A stretch of DNA of 17,882 nt from an uncultured Bacilli bacterium. GTDB taxonomy: Bacteria; Bacillota_I; Bacilli_A; RF39; UBA660. The DNA lies in NCBI GenBank assembly GCA_947624125.1, contig CANQIY010000013.1, forward strand, positions 1-17,882, in the 5' to 3' direction. Positions within the stretch are counted from its first letter, which is position 1. Every line of letters starts with the position of its first letter. A model generated the notes under the pieces. It searched no databases. It was not told where the DNA came from and was given only the letters and a program-made list of their open reading frames with translations. Both the position numbers and the translations under genes were made by a program. This document shows, piece after piece, positions 1-7,307 of this stretch.

Positions 1-2
1 AA

Positions 3-881
3 CTAATTTCCTTTAACTTGATTCATTACTTCTTCAGCAAAGTTATCATTTCTTTTTTCCATACCTTCGCCTACTTCATAACGGTACATAGCATTTACAA
101 CGCCACCATTTTTGGCAACATAATCTTTAATTGCTACATCATTATCTTTAATAAATGGTTGTTCAACTAAACAAATTTCTTTATAAAATTTCTTAATTCT
201 TCCTTCTACCATTTTTTCCGCAATTTCAGCTGGTTTGCCTTCATTCATGGCTAATTCTTTTTGAACTTTTCTTTCTTTTTCTAAAACGTCACTAGGAACG
301 CTTTCAATATTTAAATACATTGGTTTCATTGCGGCAGCTTGCATAGCTACTTCTCTTGCCACATTACTATCAGCACCCTTTAAAACAACTAAAGAAGCGA
401 TTTTACCACCCATATGTAAATAATCACCAAAAACTTCATCATCATTTTTAGTAACTATTTCAAAACGACGTAATGATAATTTTTCGCCTATTTTAGCTAC
501 CATAGATACGATATAATCACCAATTTTACCTTCTTTTGTTTCAACTTCTTTGGCTTCATCTAAAGTTTTGGCATCACTTTTTAGTAAACCTTCACCTATA
601 ACATTAATCATGTTAATAAATTCTTCATTTTTTGAAACAAAATCAGTTTCGGAATTAACTTCTAAAATAACAGCTTTATTTCCATCGATAAAGATACTTG
701 CTAATCCTTCGGCGGCAATACGACTTTCTTTTTTCAAAGACTTTGCAATTCCTTTTTCTCTTAAATAATTCATTGCTTCTTCCATGTTGCCATTACATTC
801 AGCTAAAGCCTTTTTACAATCCATCATTCCTGCTCCAGATGTTTCACGCAATTCTTTAACCATACTTGCAGTAATTTCCAT
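3..881 (-). CDS. tsf: Elongation factor Ts
   Basis: This protein is the guanine-nucleotide exchange factor that recycles EF-Tu from its GDP to its GTP-ready form in the cytoplasm. The 292-residue length is normal for the family. The N-terminal UBA-like helical domain (residues 1-50) carries the expected LRETSGAGMMDCKKAL stretch. The EF-Tu-contacting signature TDFVSKN starts at residue 79, and the core subdomains follow. The ATG is preceded by a strong AAAGGAGG site seven bases upstream. The gene starts 15 bases after the rpsB stop, the usual rpsB-tsf pair, and should be on the same transcript. The TAG stop is at the very edge of the window, so the gene is complete. pyrH, which often follows tsf in bacteria, lies about 5 kb away here. 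Identification is secure. Confidence 0.98.
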   Translation of the reverse strand: MEITASMVKELRETSGAGMMDCKKALAECNGNMEEAMNYLREKGIAKSLKKESRIAAEGLASIFIDGNKAVILEVNSETDFVSKNEEFINMINVIGEGLLKSDAKTLDEAKEVETKEGKIGDYIVSMVAKIGEKLSLRRFEIVTKNDDEVFGDYLHMGGKIASLVVLKGADSNVAREVAMQAAAMKPMYLNIESVPSDVLEKERKVQKELAMNEGKPAEIAEKMVEGRIKKFYKEICLVEQPFIKDNDVAIKDYVAKNGGVVNAMYRYEVGEGMEKRNDNFAEEVMNQVKGN

Positions 882-896
882 AAATATTCCTCCTTT

Positions 897-1907
897 TTAT
901 TTATTTAAATTATCAATTAATTCTTCTTTTTTCATAGTACTATAGCCTTTAATTCCAGCTTCTTTGGCCATAGATTTTAATTCTGCTAAAGTTTTAGTAC
1001 TTAAATCTTCTTTTTCTTCCTTTTTTTCTTCTACTACTTCTTTAGCATTTTCCTTTTGAACTTTTTCTTTTTTATGATGAGAATGTTTCTTATCTTCTTC
1101 CTCATCTTCATCTATATCTTCTTTTTTAGCTTGGTCAAATTTTTCAGACTTGATAAGTTCTTCCATCCGAACTTCTTCTTTAGTTGTACCTTTTTTGTCT
1201 TCTTCGCTAATGTAATCAACTACTTCTAAACCATTTGCTTCACAAATAGCATTGTTTAAAACACCTAACATAACTTTAATTGAACGAACTGCATCATCAT
1301 TACCAGGAATGACAAAATCAACATCATCAGGGTCACCATTTGTATCAACAATACCGAAAACAGGAATATTTAACTTTCTTGCTTCTTTAACAGCATTGTA
1401 TTCTTTCTTTGGGTCAACTACGATTAATGCTTGAGGAAGTTTGTCCATGTCTCTAATACCACATAAAATACGATTTAATTTATCATATTCTTTTTTAAGA
1501 CCAATGACTTCCTTTTTAGGTAAAACTTCAAATTTACCTGATTTTTCCATTTCTTCGATTTCTTCTAATCTTTTTACACGACGACGAATTGTTCTAAAGT
1601 TAGTAAGGGTTCCACCTAACCATCTTTCTGTTACATAAAAAGATTTACTACGCGTTGCTTCTTCGATGCAAACTTCACTAGCTTGTTTCTTTGTTCCTAC
1701 AAATAAGAACTTACCACCATTTTCAGCAATTGCTTTGATTTCATCGTGAGCTTTTTCTAATAACTCTTGGGTTTTTTGCAAGTCAATAATATATATATCT
1801 TCTCTTGCTGTAAAGATATACTCTTTCATTTTGGGATTCCATCTTTTTGTTTGATGACCAAAATGAACTCCAGCTTCTAATAAATAACTCATAGAAACTA
1901 CGGCCAT
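897..1907 (-). CDS. rpsB: 30S ribosomal protein S2 with C-terminal charged/Rho-N-like extension
   Basis: This is a small-subunit ribosomal protein. The first 230 or so residues are a standard S2 (LLEAGVHFGHQTKRWNPKM near the N terminus; later GTKKQA, ERWLGGTLTNF and IPVFGIVDTN blocks). S2 is usually 230-260 residues, but this one has 336. The extra part is a highly charged, Lys/Glu/Asp-rich linker (about residues 240-302, including a His-rich HSHH patch). It ends in a 34-residue helix-loop-helix block (about 303-336, LAELKSMAKEAGIKGYS) that looks like the Rho N-terminal or SAP-type nucleic-acid-binding motif. The frame is open throughout with no sign of a frameshift. Translation probably starts at ATG 1907, with an imperfect GGAAGAG site somewhat far upstream. 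A later ATG at 1892 lacks any site. It is followed closely by tsf and preceded by its own promoter. S2 identity is secure; the extension's role is unknown. Confidence 0.97.
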   Translation of the reverse strand: MAVVSMSYLLEAGVHFGHQTKRWNPKMKEYIFTAREDIYIIDLQKTQELLEKAHDEIKAIAENGGKFLFVGTKKQASEVCIEEATRSKSFYVTERWLGGTLTNFRTIRRRVKRLEEIEEMEKSGKFEVLPKKEVIGLKKEYDKLNRILCGIRDMDKLPQALIVVDPKKEYNAVKEARKLNIPVFGIVDTNGDPDDVDFVIPGNDDAVRSIKVMLGVLNNAICEANGLEVVDYISEEDKKGTTKEEVRMEELIKSEKFDQAKKEDIDEDEEEDKKHSHHKKEKVQKENAKEVVEEKKEEKEDLSTKTLAELKSMAKEAGIKGYSTMKKEELIDNLNK

Positions 1908-1919
1908 AATATTTCACTC

Positions 1920-2023
1920 TTCCTTTCGTTTTCTCTTCTTAACTTTTTTAACCATTTAGATACCACTTAAATTAAGCACTCGGTCTAAACTAAAAGTTAA
2001 TGTTTATTCGACTTAAAACAGCC
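1920..2023 (-). promoter_or_regulatory. rpsB 5' leader with possible structured element
   Basis: About 110 bases separate the predicted rpsB transcription start from its ATG, long for this compact genome. Read on the minus strand, TTTAGA (1989-1984) can pair with TCTAAA (1960-1955), enclosing CC/GG pairs and an inner CTTA/TAAG hairpin. Ribosomal protein operons are often autoregulated through such leaders, so an S2-binding leader is possible. I do not recognise a known leader family, and the pairing is AT-rich, so this is tentative. Confidence 0.3.
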
Positions 2024-2029
2024 AAAATT

Positions 2030-2058
2030 ATTTTACCAAATAAATATTTACTATGCAA
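2030..2058 (-). promoter_or_regulatory. Promoter of rpsB-tsf
   Basis: Minus-strand hexamers TTGCAT (2058-2053) and TAAAAT (2035-2030) are spaced by 17 bases. TGG just before the -10 makes it an extended -10 element. It lies between the end of the MFS-like gene and rpsB and would start transcription near 2023. The -35 is weak, but the extended -10 and spacing are good. Confidence 0.6.
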
Positions 2059-2090
2059 GTAAAATTATTCTTGTAAAATTATTCTTGTAA
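2059..2090. repeat. 14-bp tandem duplication across a stop codon
   Basis: On the plus strand GTAAAATTATTCTT occurs twice without a gap (2059-2072 and 2073-2086), followed by the first four bases of a third copy. The repeat spans the stop codon of the MFS-like gene. Read on the minus strand, the sequence CAAGAATAA appears twice, and only the upstream copy is the in-frame stop. This looks like a replication-slippage duplication. Confidence 0.85.
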
Positions 2091-3248
2091 TAACTTAATT
2101 AATAAAATTGATTCAAGTAATAAAGACAACCCTGGTAATATTAAAATATAATTAATGCTATTATTACCAGCAAATAAACTTACAATTAATAAAATCAAAT
2201 ATCCAATACATCTTGTGATAGCAAAAATAACATCTCTTGTTAAATAATATTCCGCTTTATTTTCTTTAGCCAAATATTTGCTATTACTTAAATTAAAGAC
2301 GGTATGGTCTGAAATCAAATTAATAAAACCAATAAATGTATGCATAACAATAAAATAAGTAATAAACATTCCTAATGTATTAAAGAAAGCCAAACCAATT
2401 AAAGATGCACATGATAAAATTCCACTAATAATAAGTAAAGGTTTAAACTGTTCTTTTTTAATCTTATATGTAAATATTAAACAAGTTATCAGTAATAAAA
2501 AGGACGCTATACTATCTACTATACCTAAAGATAAATTATTACTAAAGTTTTTGATTTTAATAATTGTTACAATTGTTAACATTACGCCAGAAGCATATGT
2601 AAATCCAGATAAAGCAGGAATTGTTAAAGCTTTTTTAACTTTTTCATTTTTCTTTAAGCTTTTAATAAACTTCTTTAATTCAAATTTTTTATCATTATAT
2701 TCTAAATCTTTCATATAGAAAGATAATACAAACATGATAATAAAGAAAATAAAGAATATTTTACCTACATTTGTATAACTAGTATAAGTTAGGGCAACCC
2801 CCAAAATAAGAGGTACAATAATGGAAACTATTTCATTTATAATATTTAAAACACCATTATATTTTTGTCTATTAGCATTAGTAACTTTCTCAGAATCTAA
2901 AATATTCTTTGGAAAAAAGAAGAAACCATCAGCTATTCCCTTAGTAATACCAATAAGATAAATATAATCTATCATTCGTTCTTTCAAAAGCATAATTAAA
3001 GCAACATAAATGGCCTGTAAAGATATACCTATTCTAAAAAAGGGAACTTTTATGTTATGTTTCATGGCACTTCTAATAATGTAAAAACCAATACCAACAA
3101 ATAAATATAGAGTTAAATAATATTTAGCTAATGGTTCTACTTCATAATTTGCAACTTCAAAAAAATAAAACACAAAGAAAGTATCAAAATAAATAGTTAC
3201 AATATTTTTTAAATTTTCAATAATAAAAATTGCTTTACTTTCATTCAT
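2079..3248 (-). CDS. MFS-like multi-spanning membrane protein
   Basis: This is a very hydrophobic protein of about 389 residues with roughly twelve predicted membrane segments. They fall in two groups of six, separated by a Lys-rich cytoplasmic loop (around residues 185-210, near KKFELKKFIKSLKKNEKVKK). That architecture and length suit the major facilitator superfamily, but I see no substrate-specific motif. The best start is ATG 3248, which has an AAAGGTG site a few bases upstream. GTG codons at 3251 and 3257 are in frame and less likely. With that start it overlaps the end of queH by eight bases, so translation of the two is probably coupled. It is the last gene of the murG operon. The substrate is unknown; a queuosine-precursor or related salvage role is only a neighbourhood guess. 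Confidence 0.75.
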   Translation of the reverse strand: MNESKAIFIIENLKNIVTIYFDTFFVFYFFEVANYEVEPLAKYYLTLYLFVGIGFYIIRSAMKHNIKVPFFRIGISLQAIYVALIMLLKERMIDYIYLIGITKGIADGFFFFPKNILDSEKVTNANRQKYNGVLNIINEIVSIIVPLILGVALTYTSYTNVGKIFFIFFIIMFVLSFYMKDLEYNDKKFELKKFIKSLKKNEKVKKALTIPALSGFTYASGVMLTIVTIIKIKNFSNNLSLGIVDSIASFLLLITCLIFTYKIKKEQFKPLLIISGILSCASLIGLAFFNTLGMFITYFIVMHTFIGFINLISDHTVFNLSNSKYLAKENKAEYYLTRDVIFAITRCIGYLILLIVSLFAGNNSINYILILPGLSLLLESILLIKLLQE

Positions 3249-3849
3249 CACTATCACCTTTACTACTTAAACATCCACAATAATCTTGACGATATAAATT
3301 ATATTTTTTAGATAATTCAATACTTTTTTTATAACCATCTTTTTTCTTAAAATCACTATATAACCATTTTATATCATATTTTTTCGCTAAATTTTCTCCT
3401 AATTTATTAATCAACTTAGCATTTTTATAAGGGCTTACCGTTAATGTTGTACCAAAATAATCAAAGTTATTTTCTTTAGCTACTTTCGCAGTTTTTTCTA
3501 ATCTTATAGCATAACAGACATGACAACGAACACTACCTTCTTTATATTCTCTTAAATTACTTACTTTATTTACATATTCATCATGTAAATATGGTATATC
3601 TAAAATATGAATATCACTTTTTAACTCATTTATTAATCTTATTTGTTCTTTTTTTCTTTTAATATATTCTTCCTCTGGTTCAATATTGGGATTGTAATAT
3701 AAAACTGTTATATCAAAAAAATCTTTTAAATATGTAATGACATAACTAGAACATGGCCCACAACAACTATGTAATAATAATCTTGGCTTTTCTTTTAACT
3801 GAGTTATTATATTTTCTAAAACTTTATTATAATTTATATTACCTTTCAT
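3241..3849 (-). CDS. queH: Epoxyqueuosine reductase QueH
   Basis: QueH reduces epoxyqueuosine to queuosine at the tRNA wobble position, the last step of the pathway, and replaces QueG in many Firmicutes. From the ATG at 3849 the product is 202 residues. It has the family's metal-binding cysteines: HSCCGPCSS (C29, C30, C33), RCHVCYAIRLEKTA in the middle, and YRQDYCGC near the C terminus. It also has the FGTTLTVSPYKN and SDFKKKDGY blocks typical of the old DUF208 family. An in-frame TTG at 3867 would add six residues and overlap ftsQ. ATG 3849, two bases after the ftsQ stop and with GGGG seven bases upstream, is preferred. It ends in TGA, inside the start region of the MFS-like gene. No other queuosine gene is in the window. 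Function is confident from motifs. Confidence 0.93.
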   Translation of the reverse strand: MKGNINYNKVLENIITQLKEKPRLLLHSCCGPCSSYVITYLKDFFDITVLYYNPNIEPEEEYIKRKKEQIRLINELKSDIHILDIPYLHDEYVNKVSNLREYKEGSVRCHVCYAIRLEKTAKVAKENNFDYFGTTLTVSPYKNAKLINKLGENLAKKYDIKWLYSDFKKKDGYKKSIELSKKYNLYRQDYCGCLSSKGDSDE

Positions 3850-3851
3850 AC

Positions 3852-4574
3852 CTATACCCCATAACAATTATTAAAATGATTATTTTCACTATTACTATCT
3901 AAATATAGACAACCTCTAACATCACCATTTTTACTTACAATGGCTTCAAAAATACCTAAATAATCATTAAATTTTTCAATATTTAATGTATTAATATAAA
4001 CATTATTACCATCATTCATTCGAAATAGAAAACGTTTATCATCGACTACTTTTTCTAAGACTATACTAGGACTATACTCTATTTCACTAATTAAAGCAAT
4101 GTTTTCATCTTTAATTTTAGCAAATTTAGTAATAAATTCTTTATAAATATTTTCTGGAACATAATTTATTAAGGTTGGTATACCTAAAAAATCATTTTTG
4201 TCAATTTCTTTCCCACTAGCTAAAACCGTTTTTTTATTGTTAAGATTATAAAATAAAACTTTATCTTCGGTAATTTCAATTGTTAAAGTTCCCCATATAT
4301 TTTTATGAATTTTAGCATCTTTTACTAATTCTAATTTCATTAAATTTTTTTTAATTTTTGAACTATTAAGACGAAATATTTGTAAATTATCAGTATCTAA
4401 ATAAGCCATTAATTCACTATCTTTTAAATAATTATTACCGATAAAATTTACTTCTTTTACAGGCATTTGCCATAAATAATAACCAATACTTATTAGTAAA
4501 TAAGATGCTAAAAGGATAGTTAATAACCCTCTTAAACGAAGTTTCTTTTTCTTAACAACCTTTTTTTCTTTCAT
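3852..4574 (-). CDS. ftsQ: Cell division protein FtsQ/DivIB
   Basis: This is a bitopic division protein of the divisome that links FtsB/FtsL-type partners to the septal peptidoglycan synthase. The 240 residues show the classical layout. A strongly basic cytoplasmic tail (residues 1-15, Lys/Arg-rich) precedes one membrane span (about 16-34). A POTRA domain (about 38-107, starting VKEVNFIGNNYLKDSEL) follows, then a beta domain to the C terminus. The tail is much shorter than in Bacillus DivIB, which is common in small genomes. The gene begins three bases after the murB stop, with GGGA about seven bases upstream. It sits with murG and murB as in the division-and-cell-wall cluster. Sequence conservation in this family is low, so the call rests on architecture plus context. 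Confidence 0.88.
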   Translation of the reverse strand: MKEKKVVKKKKLRLRGLLTILLASYLLISIGYYLWQMPVKEVNFIGNNYLKDSELMAYLDTDNLQIFRLNSSKIKKNLMKLELVKDAKIHKNIWGTLTIEITEDKVLFYNLNNKKTVLASGKEIDKNDFLGIPTLINYVPENIYKEFITKFAKIKDENIALISEIEYSPSIVLEKVVDDKRFLFRMNDGNNVYINTLNIEKFNDYLGIFEAIVSKNGDVRGCLYLDSNSENNHFNNCYGV

Positions 4575-4577
4575 AAT

Positions 4578-5453
4578 TTAATCCCACTTTACTATTATTT
4601 GTTCTAATTCTAACATAATTTTTGTTTCTTTGTATACCCTATCTTGAATTATTTTAATTAAATCTTTAATATCTTTACTTGTTGCCTTTCCCTTATTAAC
4701 AATAAAATTAGCATGTTTCATAGAAACATAAGCATCATTTACATGAAATCCTTTTAAATTAGCTTGTTCGATTAAAGCCCCGGCAAAATGACCTTCTGGA
4801 TTTTTAAAAACACTACCAGCATTCTTTTCATCTAAAGGTTGACTGTCTCTTCTTTTTTGATTATTTTCTTGCACTATTTTTAAAAGGTCTTCTTTTATTC
4901 CTTTTTCTAATTTAAAAAAACCTTTAACAATGATATCTTTATTTTCTTTAAAAATAGTATGTCGATAAGCTAAATTGATTTCTTCTTTTGATAAATCAAT
5001 TAACTCTCCATCTCGAATAACCACTACTTTTTCAATATTATCATAAATAGTATGATTTTTAACCCCAGCATTGCCATATAAAGCACCACCTAAAGTACCC
5101 GGTATTCCACTTAAATACTCTAATCCCTTTAAATTATTATTAATTGTTAATTGAATTAATTTATTTAAACTAATGCCACATTCAGCTTCCACATATTCAT
5201 CGGTTATTTTTACATTTTGTAATTCTTCTAAAACAATAATGATACCATCAAATGGTTCATCAGGTAAAATGACATTTGCGCCCTTTCCTAAAATATAATA
5301 TGCTAAATTTTTTTCTTTTATATATTTTAAAAGGTCTATCAAACTTTCAATATTCCTAACTTTAAGTAAATACTTCGTCTTTGTTTTTAAACCATATGTA
5401 TTATATTTTTCTAAAGAAACATTTTCTTCTAAAACACCAAAATTACTTAACAT
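4578..5453 (-). CDS. murB: UDP-N-acetylenolpyruvoylglucosamine reductase MurB
   Basis: MurB is a cytoplasmic FAD enzyme that uses NADPH to make UDP-MurNAc, the second committed step of peptidoglycan synthesis. The roughly 291 residues contain the FAD-binding LGKGANVI loop and GIPGTLGGALYGNAGV. They also contain YRHTIFK, NAGSVFKNP (with the catalytic Ser) and the C-terminal LELEQI, where a Glu is expected to help catalysis. The first FAD loop reads GKGAN where GGGSN is more usual. The start is ambiguous. ATG 5453 is used here; an in-frame TTG at 5459 lies closer to the GGAG site. Either way the gene overlaps the end of murG by 11-17 bases, so translation is probably coupled. Confidence 0.96.
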   Translation of the reverse strand: MLSNFGVLEENVSLEKYNTYGLKTKTKYLLKVRNIESLIDLLKYIKEKNLAYYILGKGANVILPDEPFDGIIIVLEELQNVKITDEYVEAECGISLNKLIQLTINNNLKGLEYLSGIPGTLGGALYGNAGVKNHTIYDNIEKVVVIRDGELIDLSKEEINLAYRHTIFKENKDIIVKGFFKLEKGIKEDLLKIVQENNQKRRDSQPLDEKNAGSVFKNPEGHFAGALIEQANLKGFHVNDAYVSMKHANFIVNKGKATSKDIKDLIKIIQDRVYKETKIMLELEQIIVKWD

Positions 5454-6534
5454 GTTCAATTAACTCCTTTATTTCTTTATATATAATATCACTACTTTTA
5501 ATATTCTTGTATTGTGATAAATTTTTTTGTAATTTTTGATATTCAGCATTATTTTGGAACAATTCTTTTACTCTTTTATATAATTCATCGCTATCTAAAT
5601 TTTTTTCTTCAATCATTATTGCTAAATTTTCTTTCTCTAAACTTAAGGCATTATAATATTGATGATTATTAGCAACATTTGGACTCGGAATAATTATGGA
5701 AGGAATTTTCGCCATTAGAATCTCTGCTAAAGTGCCAGCTCCCGCTCTTGCAATAATTAAATCACAAGAAGAAAATAACGATGATAAATTATCTAAATAA
5801 GGAATTACTTTAATATTTTTGGCAAAATGATTATTCTTTACTGTTTCTTCATAATTTTCTTTACCCGTAATAAATAATACTTCATAATCTTCTTTTTCAC
5901 TTAATTCTAAAAATTTGTTCAATTTTTCATTGAGACCACTGCTACCTAGGGAACCGGAAGTTATCAATAATAACTTCTTATCTTTACTAAAACCTAAACT
6001 TTCTTTTTTTAATGGTTTTTCATTTAAAATATTATCCCCACTAGGATTACCCGTATAAATACAATTAACCTCTTTAGCAAAATATTTATTACTATCTTTA
6101 AAGGATGTAAAAACGGCATTCACTCCCCGGCTTAAAAACTTATTAGTCTTACCAGGAATACTATTTTGTTCATGAATAACACATAATTTTTTTTCCGCTC
6201 TTGCTGCCATAATAACAGGAAGCGTAACATAACCACCTACACCTACTACAATATCCGGTTGAAAATTTTTTATAATTTGCCGACATTCTTTATAGGCAAC
6301 GATGACATGTTTAATATTGGCAATATCTTTAAAAGGATGTCTTTTATTAAATCCATATATTTTAATAGCTTGATATGGAATATTCTTTTCCGGCACAATT
6401 TTATTTTCCATTCTATTATGTGTTCCTATGTATAATACTTCAAAATCTTTTTCACTTTTTTGAAATTTAGATATTATAGCTAAAGCTGGATAAATATGTC
6501 CCCCAGTTCCGCCTGCAGAAATTATCATTTTCAT
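5443..6534 (-). CDS. murG: MurG N-acetylglucosaminyltransferase
   Basis: This is a peripheral membrane glycosyltransferase that adds GlcNAc to lipid I to form lipid II on the inner face of the membrane. The 363 residues have both Rossmann domains. The N-terminal glycine loop is GGTGGHIYPALAI (residues 8-20). HEQNSIPGKTNK follows, then the UDP-GlcNAc site ARAGAGTLAEI with IPSPNVANNHQYYNA. These are the standard MurG blocks, and the length is typical. The start is ATG 6534, preceded by an AGGTGAT site; a second ATG two codons later is possible. It is the first gene of an operon with its own promoter about 20 bases upstream, followed by murB and ftsQ with overlapping or near-touching ends. Identification is secure. 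Confidence 0.97.
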   Translation of the reverse strand: MKMIISAGGTGGHIYPALAIISKFQKSEKDFEVLYIGTHNRMENKIVPEKNIPYQAIKIYGFNKRHPFKDIANIKHVIVAYKECRQIIKNFQPDIVVGVGGYVTLPVIMAARAEKKLCVIHEQNSIPGKTNKFLSRGVNAVFTSFKDSNKYFAKEVNCIYTGNPSGDNILNEKPLKKESLGFSKDKKLLLITSGSLGSSGLNEKLNKFLELSEKEDYEVLFITGKENYEETVKNNHFAKNIKVIPYLDNLSSLFSSCDLIIARAGAGTLAEILMAKIPSIIIPSPNVANNHQYYNALSLEKENLAIMIEEKNLDSDELYKRVKELFQNNAEYQKLQKNLSQYKNIKSSDIIYKEIKELIEHVK

Positions 6535-6550
6535 GGTATCACCTATTTAA

Positions 6551-6579
6551 ATTATACAAGTATCTCTTAACAAATTCAA
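6551..6579 (-). promoter_or_regulatory. Promoter of murG-murB-ftsQ-queH-MFS operon
   Basis: Minus-strand hexamers TTGAAT (6579-6574) and TATAAT (6556-6551) are separated by exactly 17 bases. The -10 is a perfect consensus. It lies between the terminator of the upstream operon and murG, and predicts a leader of only about 10 bases. Confidence 0.8.
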
Positions 6580-6626
6580 TGTTTTTTCTTTCCTAATACA
6601 TTATATACTTTTTTTTTATTTTTATT

Positions 6627-6653
6627 AAAAAAGTCTTTCTAAATAAGACTCTT
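6627..6653 (-). terminator. Intrinsic terminator after the thymidylate kinase gene
   Basis: Read on the minus strand, AGTCTT (6650-6645) pairs with AAGACT (6637-6632) across a seven-base loop. One G-T and further A-T pairs can extend the base. A run of T follows immediately. The stem overlaps the last codons and TAG of the kinase gene and separates the ruv-to-tmk operon from the murG promoter. Confidence 0.8.
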
Positions 6654-7307
6654 TACTATTTGATAAACTTCTTCACTTATTTCTTTAATATCTTTTATTT
6701 TATCATTAGAAACACATTCTATTTTTTTAAAATCATATAACTTTGCCATTTCTAAATAAGCATTTTCAGCATTAACTAAATTTTCAGTAGAGCTTTCATG
6801 CTCATCTATCTCCGTCCGATTTTTTTGTAATTCTTTGGCATATTTGTATGGCATATGTAAAAAAATACTAATATCCGGCTTCGGTAATTCTAATAATTCA
6901 TACTCTAATTTTTCTAACCATTTAAACATTTCTAAACGTTCTTCTTTATTTTTTATTTTTCCCGCTTGATGTGCCATATTAGATGGAACATAACGGTCTA
7001 AGATAACAATATAATCATCTTGTAAATATTTATTTATTGCCTCTAAATTATAAAGACGGTCAGCAGCATAATATAATGATGCTACTTTAGGTGAAACATT
7101 ATTAGCACCCTCTTTAAACCATCCTTTGCAAATTGATGGCTTACCTAAATATGGACCACCAATAATTTTACCCGTCGGTGTATCATACATAGGAAATGAT
7201 AATTTAATAACTTTATAACCATCATTTTGAAGGGCTTCTTTCAACATATCACTTTGGGTAGCTTTTCCTGAACAATCTGTTCCCTCAATTACTATTAATT
7301 TACTCAT
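6639..7307 (-). CDS. tmk: Thymidylate kinase (dTMP kinase family)
   Basis: This is a P-loop kinase expected to phosphorylate dTMP to dTDP. The 222 residues begin with LIVIEGTDCSGKATQ, the nucleotide-binding loop of this family. The LDRYVPSNMAHQ block follows (the DR motif with the nucleoside-binding region), and later HMPYKYA and a basic lid segment. The loop has Ala where Ser/Thr is usual after GK, with Thr next to it. Close relatives such as other deoxynucleoside monophosphate kinases cannot be excluded. The neighbours (a thymidylate synthase and UMP kinase upstream) support dTMP as substrate. The start overlaps the pyrH stop as ATGA, with GGAG upstream inside pyrH. The terminator begins in its last codons. 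Confidence 0.9.
   Translation of the reverse strand: MSKLIVIEGTDCSGKATQSDMLKEALQNDGYKVIKLSFPMYDTPTGKIIGGPYLGKPSICKGWFKEGANNVSPKVASLYYAADRLYNLEAINKYLQDDYIVILDRYVPSNMAHQAGKIKNKEERLEMFKWLEKLEYELLELPKPDISIFLHMPYKYAKELQKNRTEIDEHESSTENLVNAENAYLEMAKLYDFKKIECVSNDKIKDIKEISEEVYQIVKSLI

Noticed and set aside
2041..2066. Small TTTAC/GTAAA hairpin after the MFS-like gene as a terminator
   Set aside because: The stem has only five pairs, it overlaps the rpsB -35, and no T run follows. The end of the murG operon transcript remains undefined.
5450..5459. Palindromic GAACATGTT at the murB start as another SOS box
   Set aside because: The arms are not separated by four bases as the box requires, and it lies inside coding sequence.
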